Program-made: the position numbers and the translations under genes | NCBI GenBank assembly: GCA_021163925.1 | Contig: JAGGTD010000072.1 | Span: 1-41,699, forward strand | Direction: 5' to 3' | From: Nitrososphaerota archaeon | GTDB taxonomy: Archaea > Thermoproteota > Nitrososphaeria_A > Caldarchaeales > Wolframiiraptoraceae | Length of the DNA: 41,699 bases | Notes under the pieces: generated by a model | What the model saw: the letters and a program-made list of their open reading frames with translations, nothing else | Told to the model about the DNA's origin: nothing | Database searches by the model: none | Shown: piece by piece, positions 1 through 7,524 of the stretch | How positions within the stretch are numbered: the stretch's first letter is position 1 | Layout: the number at the start of each line of letters is the position of its first letter

Positions 1-1
1 A

Positions 2-931
2 TTAACCAAGAGATTCCCTAAACTCGGCCTCTCCGTCAAGGCCGCGATAAACTGCGGCCTCCTAGGGCTTCAAAGATATTTAGTGATGATTGAGCCCGCG
101 CTATCTCCGAAGTTTACGAGCAGACTGTTAAATGTCTTTGGAGAGTTCATGTACCTCACCTACTATACATACCTTACAAGGCAAAGGAAGTTCATGACCA
201 TATTCACACCACCGCCAAAATACTTTAACAGTCTCGTCAAGTTCTTAAATCGACTTAAATCTACAAACATCATAACTGATTTTGAAATAGATAAGCTATT
301 TTATATGAGGGCTCTTCCATTCAGAGTAGATTGTTTCGACTTTAGACAAGGTGTTTGGAAACAAGATTGGATAGGAAGAGATTCATCAATAATTCCAGAA
401 ATATATGAACTTCCGGCCGATAACCCGGATATTAGTAAAATTGATCTATTAATCCTGAAAGAACTTCGTAAAAACGTCTTCATTAAATACATTGATCTGG
501 CTAAGATCCTTAGATTGACTAGACAAACTGTCAGGAAACACTTCGAGAAGGCGGTAAGGGCGATCTACAGGTATGTGATATCTTGGGTTCCTCCATGGAA
601 CCCGGAGACCATCGCTACGCCGGTAATCACGATTTCTTATGATGTGGAGAAGGCGAGGCACGTTCTCATAAACATGCCATATAGCTTTACTGAAATGCGG
701 ACGGCCAACAGATACATAACATTCTCTCTCATTCCATCGATCGACTTTTACAGGACGATCAAGTACGTTAACACAAGGGCTATTATCAGCGATATAGACT
801 TTCCCGACATGGATAACACCCTAAGCTTCGGAATACATCCAAACCTCTATAACGATAGATCTGGCTGGCTCAACCCATTTGAGATTAGTGTCAAAAAAAT
901 ATTGGAGAAGGTTGGATGTCATGGTTATTGA
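2..931 (+). CDS. Helix-turn-helix regulator-like protein, 5' end cut by window edge
   Basis: The reading frame is open from the first base. The first internal start candidates (GTG at 83, ATG at 86) are preceded in frame by 27 uninterrupted codons with protein-like content (for example SVKAAINCGLLGLQRYLV), so I treat the gene as truncated on the left. A helix-turn-helix lies around the motif ILRLTRQTVRKHFEKAV, roughly 170 residues into the visible part and preceded by a leucine-rich helix. The upstream piece has the feel of an Lrp/AsnC-like two-domain archaeal regulator, with an N-terminal winged helix probably lost at the edge. No ligand-binding residues are recognisable. It ends 5 bp before the convergent small gene at 936-1076. 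Assignment as a DNA-binding regulator is inference from the HTH; the target is unknown. Confidence 0.7.
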   Translation, partial: LTKRFPKLGLSVKAAINCGLLGLQRYLVMIEPALSPKFTSRLLNVFGEFMYLTYYTYLTRQRKFMTIFTPPPKYFNSLVKFLNRLKSTNIITDFEIDKLFYMRALPFRVDCFDFRQGVWKQDWIGRDSSIIPEIYELPADNPDISKIDLLILKELRKNVFIKYIDLAKILRLTRQTVRKHFEKAVRAIYRYVISWVPPWNPETIATPVITISYDVEKARHVLINMPYSFTEMRTANRYITFSLIPSIDFYRTIKYVNTRAIISDIDFPDMDNTLSFGIHPNLYNDRSGWLNPFEISVKKILEKVGCHGY

Positions 932-935
932 CGAT

Positions 936-1076
936 CTAGAAAGGAAGCTTGTCGACGGGCTCTGTCTTCCCTATCCCCAGGGCTAGGCTTACTCCGATTA
1001 TGGCGGCTTGGATCAGCAATAGGATCAGCTGCTCCTTCGTCAACCCGATTCTTAGGGCTAGCTCTCCAACGCTCAT
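936..1076 (-). CDS. Small (46-residue) predicted membrane peptide
   Basis: An ATG at 1076 preceded by an AAGGG-like ribosome site (4-6 nt upstream) opens a 46-codon frame ending at TAG 936-938. The peptide begins MSVGELALRIGLTKEQLI and continues into one hydrophobic stretch (LILLLIQAAIIGVSLALGIG, residues about 17-36), then a short charged tail. One membrane-spanning helix with an amphipathic N-terminal helix is the simplest reading. It is convergent with the HTH gene, with 4 bp between the stops. No family recognised. The overlapping plus-strand frame at 949-1188 has lower-quality, Ser/Ile/Arg-rich content and no ribosome site, so the minus-strand frame is preferred. Small genes of this type are easily called by chance, hence the modest confidence. 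Confidence 0.4.
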   Translation of the reverse strand: MSVGELALRIGLTKEQLILLLIQAAIIGVSLALGIGKTEPVDKLPF

Positions 1077-1308
1077 ACCCTTAACAAGATCGATCAATTA
1101 TTTAACATTTTTACAAAGAATTTCGGAGAATTTTGATCGCATGCCTCGCTGTATATCTTGTATCACCAAAAGCTTTATTACGTGCTAGACCGCAAACCCT
1201 CCTCTAACCTCAGAAATTCATCGCAACTAGGAGGATGGAGAGGATTAGGTTTATCTCTAAGAGCGGTAGCTCTCCTAAATAATCCGTATTGAATTCGATG
1301 ATCGCTCA

Positions 1309-2358
1309 TTATTTGGTCCGACTATTCAGGCATAGATCTCTTAAAGGACACTCTCTGCATCTCGGTTTGATCGATCTGCAGAAGTCTCTTCCATGAAGAT
1401 AAACTAGTGTCTGAAACCATCCGCCAAGCTCTCCGAGATGCTTTAAGAGCTCATATCTAATACATTCACCCTCAATCGCTCTAGGGCAGGCTGGGATCCC
1501 CCATCTCTCAGCGGATTCAGGCTTACATAGAAATCTCCTACAAAAGCCCTTCTCAGGTCTCTTAAGACCTTTCAAGATCTCCATTCTATCGATAAATTTG
1601 ACTAGGTGGACATCGCATGGAATGCTCTCCAAGCTCGTAGTTGTTGCGAGGAGTATGGAGTCTGCGGTCTTCGGCCCAATCCCCTTGACCGACAGGAGGA
1701 TGAGCCTCGAGAGTTCGGGTGGAAGCGATAAAATGTATTCTGAGAGATCTTTCCCCGGTCTTCCAAACAGTTCAAGGATTTTTGGATGTATTCTGCTGGG
1801 CTCTTCTCGAAGTCGTAACAGGTCTTTAATAGACTCTATGAGCGTGGATAGCTGATAGCTCCTCGAAATCTTCTTGAGTTCAGGCTCCCTCGATAAGATC
1901 TCCTCAAATCCGTTTGAAAACCTTCTCCAGATCTCCCTACACCATCTCCTGACGATATCGTAGTTCACTCTCTTAGATAGGAGAATCGATATGAAGATCT
2001 GCTTAAAATCATGTGGCGCTATCGGGATCCTGACACCGGGGTAGATCGATGAGAGCCTATCACAGATCATCCTGAATCTCCTTGGGAGGGTTTTTAATCC
2101 ATCTTCAAATGGTGGATGCCAAAGCCCTGTTTCAAGCAGAGCCAACCTCTCTAATTCATCCTTCTCTAGGTTGGCGGTGCAGACCACTCTCACCTGTCTC
2201 CCAGCCTGCTCGAGCTTAAGTCTCCCGCCTAGATGTCCGGCTACCTTCACCCATACACCTTCTCTAGGGTTCTCATATAGGCTTGAGATGAAGGATGGCT
2301 TGAAAGTGTTTTGAATATTGTATTCTTCCGCGCTGAGGGTGAGTCTTATGAATTCCAC
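1309..2358 (-). CDS. HhH-GPD DNA glycosylase/AP lyase with C-terminal [4Fe-4S] cluster
   Basis: Base-excision repair enzyme of the endonuclease III/OGG superfamily. The helix-hairpin-helix is SVKGIGPKTADSILL, with Lys at the position of the Schiff-base lysine of bifunctional members. The catalytic Asp lies in PCDVHLVKF. The C-terminus has Cys-x6-Cys-x2-Cys-x5-Cys (CRSIKPRCRECPLRDLC), the endonuclease III iron-sulfur loop. About 100 N-terminal residues precede the glycosylase core and resemble the extra N-terminal domain of OGG1/AlkA-type enzymes, so 8-oxoguanine or alkyl-base specificity is possible; the substrate is not decidable here. I chose GTG at 2358 (349 aa) over the longer frame to 2508 because the longer version overlaps the signal peptide and promoter of the divergent gene and adds low-quality sequence. 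Confidence 0.85.
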   Translation of the reverse strand: MEFIRLTLSAEEYNIQNTFKPSFISSLYENPREGVWVKVAGHLGGRLKLEQAGRQVRVVCTANLEKDELERLALLETGLWHPPFEDGLKTLPRRFRMICDRLSSIYPGVRIPIAPHDFKQIFISILLSKRVNYDIVRRWCREIWRRFSNGFEEILSREPELKKISRSYQLSTLIESIKDLLRLREEPSRIHPKILELFGRPGKDLSEYILSLPPELSRLILLSVKGIGPKTADSILLATTTSLESIPCDVHLVKFIDRMEILKGLKRPEKGFCRRFLCKPESAERWGIPACPRAIEGECIRYELLKHLGELGGWFQTLVYLHGRDFCRSIKPRCRECPLRDLCLNSRTK

Positions 2359-2437
2359 ATCTATTAGAGTTGATGTAGTGGTTTGTAGCCTTTTCGTAGG
2401 GATCGCCTTATTAACGAGCTTAAATCGATATATCTTG

Positions 2438-3793
2438 ATGAGCGTTGGAAAGGGTCGGATAATCGGATTAACACTCCTAATCCTGCTGATGATGCTAAGC
2501 CCAGTCATGGCCCAAGGCTATTCCATGATAGAGGACGATGTCGAGGTGAGGTTCAATTATCCATCTGAGATAAAGATGGGCACATGCATAACGATAAGCT
2601 TCTGGATGAAGGCGAAGAATAACCTAACAGATCTAAGCGTCAGGCTCACCCTAACCTACCACGCAAACTCCTACACCCAAGTAATCTATGACAAGATAAT
2701 AGTCTCAGAGACCTCAGTGACAGAGGGCTGGACCACCTCAAAATCCATAAATGTATGCATTCCGAGGGAGGTTGCCCCAGAACCCCATCTACAGGCAGAT
2801 CTAGAGACCTCATATAAGGTGAATGGATCATCTAAGGTTTTAGAGCATGATTGGTATATGTCGATCGTGAGGAGCAAGACCTATGAAGAGCTTGAAGAAG
2901 AGCTTGAAGAGGCTCGAAGCAAGATAAATAATCTAAAGGATGAGATAGATGACTTAAAGGCCGAACTCGATGAGAAAGAGGAGGCTTTAGAGAGCCTTCA
3001 AGAGAAATATAGCAATCTTCGAGGCTGCTATCAGCAACTACAGAACAAGTACGATCAGCTGGAGAAATCCTATAAAGACTTAACGGGCCAGTACAGAGAG
3101 CTAGATCGGAGATATGATGATCTGAGGGATAAGCATCAGCAAACCCTCCTAGACTTGGAGAGGCTTAGGGCGAAATACGATCTTCTCACGAGAGACTATG
3201 GAAAGCTTGATGAAAACTATAGGAATCTCTTAAAGGATTACGAGAACACGCTGGCAGACCTGAAGACTTACAGGTCGATGTATCAAGATTTGAAGGCCAG
3301 ATACGGGGATCTAGAGAGCAGGTATCACGATGCATTAGCCGAGGGCGCAAGTCTAAGGCAGAAGGTCGCCGACTTAGAGATCAGATATGGGGATCTGAGC
3401 AAAACCTATCAATCCCTCCTAGGGGAGAATATATTGGCGAAGAACGTGATCTTCGCCCAAGCCGCCGCGGTGGCCGCAGGGGTCGGAATATACATACTTG
3501 TCTCTAGAAGATTTCTGCGCAGAGCCGGCGGCAAGCCTGAAGGCGCGAACTTAGACTCTAATGAGGGGAACTCGAAGAGGGTTCAGAAGATATTGTCGGG
3601 TAGGAGGGTCACCATACCGCGTGATATTGCCGAGATGCTGGGATTGAGGGAAGGAGATAAGGTTGAAATATGCTTAGGGAATGGCCGAATGATAATCAAG
3701 CCGGCTAGGGAAGAAGCATCTAGCGGAGAGAAGATAATCAAGGAAACTGAGTCGGAGAATTGGAGTCCACCAGGCCGTAAACCCTTAAGATGA
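2438..3793 (+). CDS. Membrane-anchored protein: secreted coiled coil, one TM helix, cytoplasmic AbrB domain
   Basis: A 451-residue protein from ATG 2438; a longer frame to 2318 would overlap the divergent glycosylase. Residues 1-25 are a signal peptide (hydrophobic LTLLILLMMLSPVMA, likely cleaved before QGYS). Residues about 30-148 form a beta-rich extracellular domain with two Cys (50, 107). Residues about 150-330 are one continuous coiled coil in exact heptads; from 191 to 324 Tyr occupies most 'a' positions and Leu most 'd' positions. Residues about 336-356 are a membrane helix followed by RRFLRR, placing the C-terminus inside. Residues about 381-423 (SGRRVTIPRDIAEMLGLREG) match the AbrB/MazE/SpoVT swapped-hairpin DNA-binding domain. 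The visible architecture suggests an envelope sensor tethering a DNA-binding domain to the membrane; that function is inference. The adjacent radical SAM gene starts 28 bp downstream and may be co-transcribed. Confidence 0.85.
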   Translation: MSVGKGRIIGLTLLILLMMLSPVMAQGYSMIEDDVEVRFNYPSEIKMGTCITISFWMKAKNNLTDLSVRLTLTYHANSYTQVIYDKIIVSETSVTEGWTTSKSINVCIPREVAPEPHLQADLETSYKVNGSSKVLEHDWYMSIVRSKTYEELEEELEEARSKINNLKDEIDDLKAELDEKEEALESLQEKYSNLRGCYQQLQNKYDQLEKSYKDLTGQYRELDRRYDDLRDKHQQTLLDLERLRAKYDLLTRDYGKLDENYRNLLKDYENTLADLKTYRSMYQDLKARYGDLESRYHDALAEGASLRQKVADLEIRYGDLSKTYQSLLGENILAKNVIFAQAAAVAAGVGIYILVSRRFLRRAGGKPEGANLDSNEGNSKRVQKILSGRRVTIPRDIAEMLGLREGDKVEICLGNGRMIIKPAREEASSGEKIIKETESENWSPPGRKPLR

Positions 3794-3821
3794 AGAATTC
3801 CTAAACTTAGTTGACAACATC

Positions 3822-4592
3822 ATGCCATATGACCCCGTAAAATCTCATCTCAAGATCGAGAAGCTCGTCGTCCGAGGAGAGGGTGAGGATCAGGAGAGGA
3901 AGTACTACAGGTTTAGGGTCGATAGATGGTATGGTGGGATAGTAACGGCGGATTGCGTTGGATGCGGCTTATCCTGTAAATTTTGCTGGGTTTCAGACAG
4001 GGTTAGATCTAGTCCCGCGAAGATCGGGAGATTTTATAGGGCTGAAGCCGTCGCCGAGAGGCTTAGATCATTGATGATGAAGAGGAGGTTGTGGAGGGCG
4101 AGGGTGAGTGGGGGTGAGCCGACTATTGGAAAGGATCATCTATTAAGTCTCTTGAAAACTCTCGATGGAGTCGTTAGAGAATTCATCCTAGAGACCAATG
4201 GAATACTGATTGGATGGGATGAAGATTATGCGAGGAAATTGGCCTCATACAAGTCTCTCCACGTCAGAGTCTCATTAAAGGGATGTAATGAGAAGGAGTT
4301 TGAGATGCTGACCGGAGCGGATCAGAGCGGCTTCAAGCTCCAGCTCCAAGCCTTAAAGAATCTCATAGATTATGGAGTGAGCTGCCATCCATCCGTCATG
4401 ACCTCCTTCTCGCCCAAGAGCAGCTTCATAGACCTCTTGAAGAGACTTAAGCAAATAGATCCGATTCTCGAGGAAGAGGTTGAGGTTGAAGAGCTGATAT
4501 TATATCCTCATGTTGTCAAGAGGCTGAAGAGGTATGGGCTGAAGTATTTCGTCGCGCATCCACCCAATAAGATTCCACCGGAGCAGATATAG
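3822..4592 (+). CDS. Radical SAM protein, function unassigned
   Basis: A 256-residue protein with the radical SAM cluster Cys-x3-Cys-x2-Cys at residues 48, 52 and 55 (CGLSCKFC) plus an extra Cys at 45. It is followed by a SAM-binding GGEP-like motif (VSGGEPTIG) and a strand ending LETNG, the usual layout of the first half of the TIM barrel. It should reductively cleave S-adenosylmethionine to a 5'-deoxyadenosyl radical; the substrate is not apparent. There is no SPASM or other cysteine-rich C-terminal domain, so no auxiliary cluster. It lies 28 bp after the AbrB membrane-protein gene on the same strand, and its stop abuts the stop of the convergent radical SAM gene with zero intervening bases. 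Pyruvate-formate-lyase-activase-like families are the nearest general match; no gene name is justified. Confidence 0.85.
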   Translation: MPYDPVKSHLKIEKLVVRGEGEDQERKYYRFRVDRWYGGIVTADCVGCGLSCKFCWVSDRVRSSPAKIGRFYRAEAVAERLRSLMMKRRLWRARVSGGEPTIGKDHLLSLLKTLDGVVREFILETNGILIGWDEDYARKLASYKSLHVRVSLKGCNEKEFEMLTGADQSGFKLQLQALKNLIDYGVSCHPSVMTSFSPKSSFIDLLKRLKQIDPILEEEVEVEELILYPHVVKRLKRYGLKYFVAHPPNKIPPEQI

Positions 4593-5579
4593 TTATTCAA
4601 CCTTAGAGACCAATGGACAGTATGGGTCGGGTGGATCCAAGGTCCCCTTGAATAGTAGGGATCGAGCATAACATCCACCCATACAAATATCCCTCAGCCT
4701 ACAGGATCTACATGGCTCTGGAAGCCTAGGGTTCATGACCCTCTTAACAAGCTCATCTGAATAGTACTCTCTTAAGGCATTGGTGAAGCCATCCCTAACA
4801 TTCGCGATCCTATAGTCCAGGGTGTCGCAGAGGAGTAGGTTTCCAGCTGGATCCACATCGATAACTTTATCCGTCCTGCATCCACCGGTAACATAGATGT
4901 ATGGCGAGTCTATGAGTAGCTCGGCTGGCATATAGCACCAGATAAGCCCATTATATCCAAGCTCGTTACAGGCTTCCTCAAGTAATTTAACCGATCGTAT
5001 AGTCTCCTCCCTAGAGGGGGCTACATCGTTCTCCTTAGCTCTACCAACGGGTAAGACAGGTATTATGCATGAGCTCTCCGCGCCAATTTTCTCGGCGAGC
5101 CTAACATAATCCTTCGTCTCCATATAGTTATACTTGCAGACCGCCATCACAGTTGAGAAGGAGACACCATATTCCTTAAGGAGCTTAATTCCCCTCATGA
5201 AACGTCCCCAATTCCCATGGCCTCTAATCCTCTCATAGGTCTCCGGCCTAGAACCATCCAAGCTCACATAGAGATAGACATCATATCTCCCAAGGAACTC
5301 CGCCAACTCTCGATTAAGACATGTTAAATTCGTCGACATATTGCAGCTCATCCCATGGTCTCCAATGGCCTTAATGATCTCTTTTAAATCCCTTCTCAGA
5401 AGGGGCTCCCCACCCGTCAACGCCACGTGCTCGACGCCGTAGTCTGAGATCTCCTCGATGAACCTTAAGGCATCGTCCAAGCTCATGGCCTCTAGTCCAC
5501 GAAATCTGCTCGCATAGCAGTGTATGCAGTTTAGGTTACACTTTCCGGTGACCAGCCAGATTATCATCTCGACCGCCAT
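4593..5579 (-). CDS. Radical SAM/SPASM-domain protein
   Basis: A 328-residue protein. The radical SAM motif Cys-x3-Cys-x2-Cys is at residues 14, 18 and 21 (CNLNCIHC), with the GGEPLLR motif about 40 residues later. The C-terminal third has a SPASM-type set of cysteines: an isolated GGC, a Cys after NLLLCDTL, then CRSC, DICMGGC and PYCP, which normally bind one or two auxiliary [4Fe-4S] clusters. This layout is shared by the AhbC/AhbD (alternative haem synthesis), NirJ and peptide-modifying (PqqE-like) families. Nothing nearby fixes which; I see no haem-pathway gene or obvious precursor peptide. The start is the first ATG after an in-frame stop; ATG at 5567 is an alternative only four residues inside. 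Convergent with the previous gene, stops touching. Confidence 0.85.
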   Translation of the reverse strand: MAVEMIIWLVTGKCNLNCIHCYASRFRGLEAMSLDDALRFIEEISDYGVEHVALTGGEPLLRRDLKEIIKAIGDHGMSCNMSTNLTCLNRELAEFLGRYDVYLYVSLDGSRPETYERIRGHGNWGRFMRGIKLLKEYGVSFSTVMAVCKYNYMETKDYVRLAEKIGAESSCIIPVLPVGRAKENDVAPSREETIRSVKLLEEACNELGYNGLIWCYMPAELLIDSPYIYVTGGCRTDKVIDVDPAGNLLLCDTLDYRIANVRDGFTNALREYYSDELVKRVMNPRLPEPCRSCRLRDICMGGCYARSLLFKGTLDPPDPYCPLVSKVE

Positions 5580-5607
5580 CTAACAGTTTGGCGATGAGGG
5601 GCATCTA

Positions 5608-5871
5608 TTAAAGATAAGACTGTGATCTAAGCGCCGTTTCACCTTTCATCACGCTTCCACAACGTCCCCTGGAGCTTTTAGGAGATCTCTCGCACTTCAT
5701 CAATAGGGTTACGATTTTATGGGCGCCAACACTTAATGTGATCTCTCCATCCACAGGCTTTAACCTCTCTAAACGGTCTTCGTTCAAGTTTGTCACCCAT
5801 ATCGTGACATGGGGTGTAAAGCTCTTTATCTTAGCCTCAACTTCTTTACCCCTCAATATTGTAGAATCGAG
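5608..5871 (-). pseudogene. Possible remnant of the C-terminus of an alpha-mannosidase-like glycoside hydrolase
   Basis: A frame of 88 codons, open only from an in-frame TAG at 5872-5874. It has no ATG; the only initiator is TTG at 5856. The segment VTIWVTNLNEDRL ... GEITLSVGAHKIVTLLMK resembles the closing beta-sandwich strands of family 38-type mannosidases, where a 'W.tN..E' strand and a terminal 'EIkTl.l' strand occur. The next 28 codons look like random readthrough. No catalytic part of such an enzyme exists upstream, so if the resemblance is real this is a decayed fragment. The alternative is a chance ORF. It lies 28 bp upstream of the SPASM gene. Confidence 0.25.
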
Positions 5872-5974
5872 CTATCAATCCATCCTCCCTCTCAGCCCTC
5901 TTTAATGCCGATAAGATTAAGCTCTCAGGAGCGATCAAGAGGAAACTGAACTCCGGTGATAAGTCGCGGGCAAA

Positions 5975-6145
5975 ATGAGCCGTGAGAAAAGAGACATAGT
6001 TCCTATATGGCTAAAACCAGATTACTTGGATGATGGATTGTGGGAAGAAGATAGATGGAAAGACGTTAGAGGGTTCTCCAGCATCGGCTGTAGCTCAGTG
6101 TTGTTATGCTTCCAAGAGTTTATCGACTCTATCTCTAATGGGTAG
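5975..6145 (+). CDS. Short hypothetical ORF (56 residues), convergent with primase-like gene
   Basis: ATG 5975 to TAG 6143-6145, beginning MSREKRDIVPIWLKPDYLD, acidic and Trp-rich in the first 33 residues. The ATG overlaps the TGA of an upstream start-less frame (about 5863-5978, containing NADKIKLSGAIKRKLN) in the ATGA arrangement typical of translationally coupled genes. That upstream frame has no ATG/GTG/TTG, so both may be pieces of one decayed gene pair. The last 42 bp overlap the 3' end of the minus-strand primase-like gene, where the peptide reads like antisense. No family recognised. The 524-bp stretch 5580-6103 holds only this ORF and the remnant at 5608-5871. Confidence 0.3.
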   Translation: MSREKRDIVPIWLKPDYLDDGLWEEDRWKDVRGFSSIGCSSVLLCFQEFIDSISNG

Positions 6146-7435
6146 ATAGATCCTCTTATAGAATTCTCCTTGACTCTCCAAGATCTCTCTGGGAAAGCTT
6201 TTAACGTATCTCACCGCGGCCTCCCAATATTTCTCAAATGCTTCTCCAAATCTGGCGGCAACTTGTCTATCGAAGTCTATCGGCCTCTGAGTCTGTCCAC
6301 CGATCATGAACCATCCATCTTTAGATTTGAAGGCGATCTCATCTCCAATATGCTCCTCGACGACTTCCCTTTCACGCCTCTCCATAATCTTCCCATGCGT
6401 TGTCCTAATCTTCCTCCCCCTGACCCCACGATGCTTTGCCCAAGCATAGAATATCGCCCTATTTAATCCGAAGGACTTGGCCTTCTCTAAATCTCCCTTA
6501 AGCACGTAGTATCTCGCAGCCTGCACGAGAGCCATGACCTGGAATCTACCAACGGATCTCAGCGGAGTCCTTCGACCTCGGCTTTCCCTCTGTTTAACCC
6601 CTATGCTAAGTCTATTCTCGTCCTTCACGGCTTCCAATGCTTTCTCGGCGAGCTCATCAGCCTCACCTTCAGAGAACCTATCCCAATCCCTCCAATATCT
6701 GAAGTTTCTTGGATCGGCCCACGATAGATCGAATTCATCCAGCTTCTCAGGATCTATGGTCACCGCGACTAGATCAAGCTCTCTATGGAGGCTTAAGGGT
6801 GCTGTGAAGACCCTCTGAACATCCATTATATTCTCTAGTTTCAACCTCCTCTCCGGATCCTCAGATCTCTCACAAAGTTTCATGAGGTCGTCCTTGGCCT
6901 CCCTCAGGATATATTCCACGACCGAGAAGGCGGTTCTCAGGGGATCAATCTCCCAGAACTTCCCGCTTATCGCCCTCTCATTCAGATGTAGATGTATACC
7001 TCTCCCAGACCATACCAGGTAGATTGATTTCTCAACCCCAAATCTTCTAAGCCTCTCCACCAAGATCTTCGCTGCTTCCTTAATCAGATCGATCTCGTTG
7101 AGTGAGCCATCTATATCCCAGCTCGGGGTGGAGTAGAGGATGTTATCCCGTTGGAGATCCTCCTTCCCTTCAAGCCTTCTGTAAATGTTTGCAGAGGCGT
7201 AGAAGGTTCTCGGAGCACTGTACCTAAACTTATTCAAGATCTTCTTAATGTCAACGGGGCTTGAGATCGTTAGAGGTCTCTCCCCATCCCAATACCTATG
7301 GAATATCCTCCTCCCCCTCCTAGAGAGGGATTCTAGGGCGACCCACCTACCCCTACAAAACTTCGCTATCTCGGTGGCCACATCCTCCCTCAGGTAATGC
7401 TTGAACGAGAACTCTATACTCGCCCTCTCACTCAC
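6104..7435 (-). CDS. Divergent archaeo-eukaryotic primase (PriS-like) family protein
   Basis: A 443-residue protein with the three AEP catalytic motifs in order. The metal-binding Asp-x-Asp is at 107/109 (SWDIDG), a Ser-Gly-Arg-Gly-x-His at 143-148 (WSGRGIHLHL), and the third Asp at 205 in MDVQRVFTAPLSLH, which parallels the 'D.KRLIRLP.SLHG' motif of archaeal PriS. Unlike canonical PriS there is no cysteine/histidine zinc knuckle between motifs I and II, and about 200 extra residues follow, Arg/Lys-rich with no domain I recognise. It may be a paralogue of the replicative primase with a repair or translesion role rather than the replicative subunit. Starts at GTG 7435, preceded by an AT-rich element. 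Confidence 0.75.
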   Translation of the reverse strand: MSERASIEFSFKHYLREDVATEIAKFCRGRWVALESLSRRGRRIFHRYWDGERPLTISSPVDIKKILNKFRYSAPRTFYASANIYRRLEGKEDLQRDNILYSTPSWDIDGSLNEIDLIKEAAKILVERLRRFGVEKSIYLVWSGRGIHLHLNERAISGKFWEIDPLRTAFSVVEYILREAKDDLMKLCERSEDPERRLKLENIMDVQRVFTAPLSLHRELDLVAVTIDPEKLDEFDLSWADPRNFRYWRDWDRFSEGEADELAEKALEAVKDENRLSIGVKQRESRGRRTPLRSVGRFQVMALVQAARYYVLKGDLEKAKSFGLNRAIFYAWAKHRGVRGRKIRTTHGKIMERREREVVEEHIGDEIAFKSKDGWFMIGGQTQRPIDFDRQVAARFGEAFEKYWEAAVRYVKSFPREILESQGEFYKRIYLPIRDRVDKLLEA

Positions 7436-7524
7436 GATTAAACCGCTTTACGACGAGGATTTAGATGGAATCCAGATGAACTTAAAGAATCATACTTTAG
7501 GAATCTCCGGCTCATATCCGAGGA

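Noticed and set aside
949-1188. Plus-strand 79-residue ORF
   Set aside because: Overlaps the better-supported minus-strand small membrane ORF; composition looks like antisense reading and no ribosome site is seen.
1232-1282. Tiny ORF (MERIRFISKSGSSPK) behind a GGAGG site and an AT-rich element
   Set aside because: Fifteen codons is too short to support without conservation; the 1077-1308 gap is otherwise featureless.
2359-2508. N-terminal extension of the DNA glycosylase to 2508
   Set aside because: It would overlap the signal peptide and promoter of the divergent gene and has no family-like content.
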